Source of the DNA: Brevibacillus sp042683565
GTDB taxonomy: Bacteria > Bacillota > Bacilli > Brevibacillales > Brevibacillaceae
Reading direction: 5' to 3'
DNA: 64,000 nucleotides
Assembly: GCF_042683565.1 (NCBI RefSeq)
Contig: NZ_JBHUJW010000004.1
Location: 57,646 to 121,645, forward strand
How positions within the stretch are numbered: position 1 is the first letter of the stretch; every line of letters begins with the position of its first letter. Both the position numbers and the translations under genes were made by a program. The notes beneath the pieces are model-generated. The model had not been told where the DNA came from and made no database searches. It was given only the letters and a program-made list of their open reading frames with translations. Of the stretch, positions 60,628-64,000 are shown piece by piece.

Positions 60628-61581
60628 TCAGCTGACCGGCACACGGGTTTCCGACAAGATCACCGTCAGCACCCGATCAACGGTCGCTCCTTCCAGACGC
60701 GCTTCCGGCTTCACGATCATCCGGTGAGCAAAGGTGACCGGCACCAGCTCTTTCACGTCGTCCGGAATGACGTAATCCCGTCCGCGGACAAAGGCGAGCG
60801 CCTGCGCAGCCCGATACAGTGCGAGAGCACCGCGCGGACTCACCCCCAGGTAAATGTGATGGTGGTCACGCGTCCGGTGACACAGCCGCACGATGTACTC
60901 TTTCACCCCGTCCGACACGCGGACTGCCGCTACCTGCTTTTGCAGCTGCTGCAGTTCCTCCACGGTCAGCACTGCTTCCAGCTGGTCCAGCGGCTTCTCC
61001 TCCGAGAAGCGGGTAAGCATGCGCACTTCTTCTTCTACGCTCGGGTATCCCAGGCTCAGTTGCATGAGAAAACGGTCCAGCTGTGCTTCCGGCAACGGGA
61101 ATGTCCCCTCGTACTCCAACGGGTTTTGCGTCGCCATGACGAAGAACGGGTCCGCCAGCCGATACGTCACTCCGTCAACCGTGACCGACCGCTCTTCCAT
61201 CGCCTCCAGCAAGGACGACTGCGTCTTCGGCGACGTCCGGTTGATCTCATCCGCCAAAATGACGTTGGCAAACAACGGACCTTTCCGAAATTCAAACTCC
61301 AGACTCTTTTGGTTGAAGATCGCTACCCCGGTGACATCCGTCGGCAGCAGGTCAGGCGTAAACTGAATCCGCTTGAATTCTCCGCCAATCGATTTGGCCA
61401 ATGCACGTACGAGCATGGTCTTCCCAACTCCAGGCACATCCTCCAAGAGCACGTGTCCATTCGCCAAAACGGCAGACACCATCAATTCAATCACCGAACG
61501 CTTGCCAATCAATACTTTTTGTATATTGTCAATGAGCTTGGCTACAGCAGGATGCGTATTTTCCACTTTGATTGGGTTCAT
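60628..61581 (-). CDS. MoxR-family AAA+ ATPase
   Basis: The 317-residue MoxR ATPase has Walker A LEDVPGVGKTMLVRALAKSI, Walker B ANVILADEINRTSPKTQSSL, sensor 1 FVMATQNPLEYEGTFPLPEA and the arginine-bearing LDRFLM. The lid domain contains YLGVSPRGALALYRAAQALA. MoxR proteins act as chaperone-like ATPases on vWA or DUF58 partners, here encoded next. It is the first gene of the operon. Confidence 0.94.
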   Translation of the reverse strand: MNPIKVENTHPAVAKLIDNIQKVLIGKRSVIELMVSAVLANGHVLLEDVPGVGKTMLVRALAKSIGGEFKRIQFTPDLLPTDVTGVAIFNQKSLEFEFRKGPLFANVILADEINRTSPKTQSSLLEAMEERSVTVDGVTYRLADPFFVMATQNPLEYEGTFPLPEAQLDRFLMQLSLGYPSVEEEVRMLTRFSEEKPLDQLEAVLTVEELQQLQKQVAAVRVSDGVKEYIVRLCHRTRDHHHIYLGVSPRGALALYRAAQALAFVRGRDYVIPDDVKELVPVTFAHRMIVKPEARLEGATVDRVLTVILSETRVPVS

Positions 61582-61676
61582 GTTGATACAACTCCTGTTT
61601 CATTGGATTCTTTAATCAGGTTTGTAACAGCCACTCCTACGCGCTTTGAACCTCTGTATGATGGGACTGTGAGCAC

Positions 61677-61970
61677 CTTGCCTTTTGGTGCCTCTTGCTC
61701 TCTGATGCTATTGGATGCTGGCTACTTCTTGCACTTTTTGCGCCTTCTAATACTTTGATGTATCTTGCGCTTTGGTGTTTTTTTGCTACTTCCTAATATT
61801 TAGATGTTTCTTGCACTCTGGTGTTTCTTGCTACTTCTTATACTTTGATGCTTCTTCTTGCACTTTGGTGCTTTTTGCTACTTCTTACACTTTGATGCCT
61901 CTTACTCCTTGCCTTTGGTGCTTCTTACTCCTTGATGCTGCTTCCCCTTTGTAGTGCATCTTACTCCTAA
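61677..61970. repeat. degenerate tandem repeat of 46-51 bp units
   Basis: Six copies of a motif like CTTGCACTTTGGTGCTTTTT begin at 61677, 61728, 61764, 61810, 61857 and 61908 (steps 51, 36, 46, 47, 51). The half units between them read like CTACTTCTTACACTTTGATG. Many copies contain a short dyad (GCACTTTGGTGC). The array is strongly T/C-rich on plus and lies upstream of the MoxR gene. No protein is credible here. Confidence 0.75.
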
Positions 61971-62249
61971 AGTAATAGATGCGATTGGTAGTTACAAGGA
62001 AAAAATACTTAAAATTTGTAAAATTAGACGCTCACGAAATTAGGTAGCCAGATCTGTCAGAGGAATCGAGGGGGTCTGTTCTTTCTTTGTCCTTCCTTGT
62101 TCCTGAAAAAGGTTTGCCAAAAAACATTGCTGATCCAACCTTCATGCGATCTGAAAAACGCATAGCCTCAGAAAAAGGCATAGCCCCCAAAAAACATAGC
62201 TGATCGTAACGGCATCACTTATCCTACACGTACAAAAAAGGCAAACCTG
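61971..62249. other. gene-free spacer before the tRNA array
   Basis: No gene is seen. Two short direct repeats occur: CCAAAAAACATTGCTGATCC-like sequences near 62118-62137 and 62190-62209 (one mismatch, T or A, inside), and GGCATAGCC/GCATAGCCTC-like words between them. These may be further decayed repeat units. Confidence 0.4.
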
Positions 62250-62283
62250 TACAAAAAAGAGTAGGAGGTTTTCCTACTCTTTG
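62250..62283 (-). terminator. terminator of the tRNA array
   Basis: AAGAGTAGGA and TCCTACTCTT form a perfect 10-bp stem with a 5-base loop, then TTTTTT on the minus strand, 17 bases after the last tRNA. Confidence 0.9.
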
Positions 62284-62299
62284 ATTTCTTATGAAAGAA

Positions 62300-62376
62300 T
62301 GGCGTGCCCTGAGAGATTCGAACTCCCGACCTTTTGATTCGTAGTCAAACGCTCTATCCAGCTGAGCTAAGGGCAC
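62300..62376 (-). tRNA. tRNA-Arg (ACG)
   Basis: The cloverleaf starts GTGCCCTTAGCTCAG. The anticodon loop CTACGAA gives ACG, which becomes inosine-containing in bacteria. CCA is encoded. It is the last gene of the array. Confidence 0.95.
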
Positions 62377-62402
62377 ACGTATGATGAAGCAAAGTTGCAT
62401 TA

Positions 62403-62478
62403 TGGAGCGGACGACGGGTCTCGAACCCGCGACCTTCGCCTTGGCAAGGCGACGCTCTACCAATTGAGCTACGTCCGC
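62403..62478 (-). tRNA. tRNA-Gly (GCC)
   Basis: The sequence starts GCGGACGTAGCTCAATTGG. Anticodon loop TTGCCAA gives GCC. Discriminator U; CCA encoded. Confidence 0.95.
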
Positions 62479-62529
62479 ATGGCCAATATTAAAGGGCTAC
62501 TCTGGCTGCAAACCCTCTCTGTTCCATCA

Positions 62530-62611
62530 TGGTGCGGGTGAAGGGACTTGAACCCCCACGGTTGCCCGCCAGAACCTAAATCTGGTGCGTCTGCCATTCC
62601 GCCACACCCGC
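62530..62611 (-). tRNA. tRNA-Leu (TAG)
   Basis: A class II tRNA starting GCGGGTGTGGCGGAATGG, with a variable arm and anticodon TAG in the loop after CCAGA. Discriminator A; CCA encoded. Confidence 0.94.
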
Positions 62612-62681
62612 ACGGTACATAAAACAGAAAAGGCGACGATATCTCTACCGTGCTACTTCCATCATATTCGGTTGAAAAGAC

Positions 62682-62757
62682 TGGTGAGCCATGAAGGACT
62701 CGAACCTTCGACCCTCTGATTAAAAGTCAGATGCTCTACCAACTGAGCTAATGGCTC
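62682..62757 (-). tRNA. tRNA-Lys (TTT)
   Basis: The sequence starts GAGCCATTAGCTCAGTTGG. Anticodon loop CTTTTAA gives TTT. CCA encoded. Confidence 0.96.
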
Positions 62758-62761
62758 ACAA

Positions 62762-62836
62762 TGGCTGGGGTACTAGGATTTGAACCTAGGAATGACGGAG
62801 TCAAAGTCCGTTGCCTTACCGCTTGGCTATACCCCA
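62762..62836 (-). tRNA. tRNA-Gln (TTG)
   Basis: The sequence starts TGGGGTATAGCCAAGCGG. Anticodon loop CTTTGAC gives TTG. Discriminator G; CCA encoded. Confidence 0.96.
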
Positions 62837-62843
62837 ACAAGAG

Positions 62844-62919
62844 TGGTGCCGGCAATAGGACTTGAACCCACAACCCCCTGATTACAAGTCAGGTGCTCTA
62901 CCAATTGAGCTATACCGGC
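62844..62919 (-). tRNA. tRNA-Thr (TGT)
   Basis: The sequence starts GCCGGTATAGCTCAATTGG. Anticodon loop CTTGTAA gives TGT. CCA encoded. Confidence 0.96.
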
Positions 62920-62931
62920 ACGCTACAAAAG

Positions 62932-63007
<76 letters not shown>

Positions 63008-63101
63008 ATAGTTTATGCTTTATTCATTGCCATTTTTTCCTCTCTGATTCCCGTCCAAAGTAAAGCTATTAACGGGTGAGAGGCCCGTACTACTTTAGAA
63101 A

Positions 63102-63178
63102 TGGCGGAGCTGACGGGACTCGAACCCGCGACCTCCGGTGTGACAGACCGGCGTGAACTCCAACTTCACCACAGCTCC
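63102..63178 (-). tRNA. tRNA-Asp (GTC)
   Basis: The sequence starts GGAGCTGTGGTGAAGTTGG. Anticodon loop CTGTCAC gives GTC. Discriminator G; CCA encoded. Confidence 0.96.
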
Positions 63179-63268
63179 ACTTGCAAAGCAGGTTTCGTTT
63201 CTTCCTGCAAGTTCTTCCCATTATATGTAGCCCCGTTATGGAATCCAGGCATTACAAAAAGGAAAATT

Positions 63269-63345
<77 letters not shown>

Positions 63346-63414
63346 ACGAGTGACCTTACACGGTCGAATGTCGACGTCGCAACAAGACGCTGCATTTTTC
63401 GTCGTACAATAAAG

Positions 63415-63490
63415 TGGTGGAGGCTGACGGGATCGAACCGCCGACCCTCTGCTTGTAAGGCAGATGCTCTCCCAGCTGAGCTAAGCCTCC
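63415..63490 (-). tRNA. tRNA-Val (TAC)
   Basis: The sequence starts GGAGGCTTAGCTCAGCTGG. Anticodon loop CTTACAA gives TAC. CCA encoded. Confidence 0.96.
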
Positions 63491-63494
63491 ATCA

Positions 63495-63571
63495 TGGTGA
63501 CCCGTAGGGGATTCGAACCCCTGTATGACAGCGTGAAAGGCTGCTGTGTTAAACCGCTTCACCAACGGGCC
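63495..63571 (-). tRNA. tRNA-Glu (TTC)
   Basis: The sequence starts GGCCCGTTGGTGAAGCGG. Anticodon loop CTTTCAC gives TTC. CCA encoded; it is 4 bases from tRNA-Val. Confidence 0.96.
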
Positions 63572-63589
63572 AAGACATGTTATTCAATA

Positions 63590-63674
63590 TGGTGCGGTCG
63601 GCGAGACTCGAACTCGCACGGGTCGCCCCGCCACCCCCTCAAGATGGTGTGTCTGCCAATTCCACCACGACCGC
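63590..63674 (-). tRNA. tRNA-Leu (GAG)
   Basis: A class II tRNA starting GCGGTCGTGGTGGAATTGG. Anticodon loop TTGAGGG gives GAG; long variable arm. CCA encoded. Confidence 0.94.
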
Positions 63675-63683
63675 AACTCAGGT

Positions 63684-63760
63684 TGGTAGCGGCGGAGGGA
63701 ATCGAACCCCCGACCTTTCGGGTATGAACCGAACGCTCTAACCAGCTGAGCTACACCGCC
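63684..63760 (-). tRNA. elongator tRNA-Met (CAT)
   Basis: The sequence starts GGCGGTGTAGCTCAGCTGG. Anticodon loop TTCATAC gives CAT with a fully paired acceptor stem, unlike the initiator. CCA encoded. Confidence 0.93.
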
Positions 63761-63786
63761 AAAATTCTATGAGCTTAAAAAACATA

Positions 63787-63877
63787 TGGCGGAGAGTGAG
63801 GGATTCGAACCCTCGCTACGCTTGCGCATACTAACGGTTTAGCAAACCGTCCCCTTCGGCCTCTTGGGTAACTCTCC
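63787..63877 (-). tRNA. tRNA-Ser (GCT)
   Basis: A class II tRNA starting GGAGAGTTACCCAAGAGG. Anticodon loop TTGCTAA gives GCT; long variable arm. Discriminator G; CCA encoded. Confidence 0.95.
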
Positions 63878-63882
63878 GTATA

Positions 63883-63958
63883 TGGCTCCTCGGGACGGAC
63901 TCGAACCGCCGACCGATCGGTTAACAGCCGATTGCTCTACCAACTGAGCTACCGAGGA
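63883..63958 (-). tRNA. tRNA-Asn (GTT)
   Basis: The sequence starts TCCTCGGTAGCTCAGTTGG. Anticodon loop CTGTTAA gives GTT. Discriminator G; CCA encoded. It is the first gene of the array on the minus strand. The remaining bases to the window end contain CAGTTTTGAAGG, a word common in Bacillales rRNA spacers, so an rRNA operon probably lies just outside. Confidence 0.95.
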
Positions 63959-64000
63959 ATAATGAAGGATTCGCACCTTCAAAACTGGATCTGCATGCTT

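Noticed and set aside
61772..61954. A 60-codon plus-strand ORF rich in Phe, Cys and Leu
   Set aside because: It is a translation of the tandem repeat, with no ribosome binding site.
61677..61970. CRISPR array
   Set aside because: The repeats are degenerate and directly tandem, without unique spacers of constant length, and no cas genes are nearby.

Overview
The window reads as a chromosomal segment of a Gram-positive, endospore-forming Bacillales bacterium of moderately high GC, most like Brevibacillus or a relative. That assignment is an inference. It rests on AGGAGG ribosome binding sites with GTG and TTG starts, the three-component PurS/PurQ/PurL enzyme, PurR boxes of Bacillus type, two guanine riboswitches, a Bce-type antibiotic-sensing module, a short GuaD, a SpoVIF-like protein and a large CCA-encoding tRNA array. 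Almost everything lies on the minus strand.

Layout, left to right. 1-2.1 kb (+): the end of an unknown gene, a small membrane protein, and a MarR regulator with an MFS exporter. 2.2-12.9 kb (-): purC-S-Q-L-F-M-N, then a terminator, a SpoVIF-like gene and purH-purD. 13.2-14.5 kb (-): an AT-rich pair of unrecognised genes. 14.6-18.4 kb: an iron alcohol dehydrogenase, an M29 aminopeptidase, a DUF169 protein and a frameshifted small gene. 18.4-31.0 kb (-): a complete Gram-positive Tad/Flp pilus locus (prepilin peptidase, CpaB, CpaE, TadA, TadB, TadC, Flp pilin, TadE, a TadG-like protein). It also carries two von Willebrand factor A lipoproteins, a proline-repeat secreted protein and two unknown proteins. 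31.3-40.5 kb: a CDGSH protein, then (-) an Lrp/AsnC regulator, a five-gene peptide ABC importer, two chromate-family half transporters and a gamma-glutamyltransferase. 40.8-47.1 kb (-): guanine deaminase, a Bce-type ABC transporter and two-component system, an ECF sigma factor, and two small unknown genes. 47.2-50.1 kb (-): purE-K-B. 50.3-53.4 kb (-): tandem M1-type peptidases. 53.6-56.8 kb (-): a purine permease and guaA, each behind a guanine riboswitch. 57.2-61.6 kb (-): a transglutaminase/DUF58/MoxR cluster. 61.7-62.0 kb: a degenerate tandem repeat. 62.3-64 kb (-): fifteen tRNA genes.

Purine genes dominate the ends. All of de novo IMP synthesis is present, but purEKB and purC onward are 34 kb apart. 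Three PurR-type operators (before purE, purC and purH) could recouple the pieces. A fourth, weaker one sits before the permease. GMP formation (guaA) and purine uptake are controlled by guanine riboswitches, and guaD allows guanine use.

The least conventional parts are four: the pilus locus with its vWA lipoproteins and proline-repeat protein; a Bce module whose predicted operator also precedes an ECF sigma gene with identical promoter geometry; the AT-rich ORFan pair; and the 46-51 bp tandem repeat.
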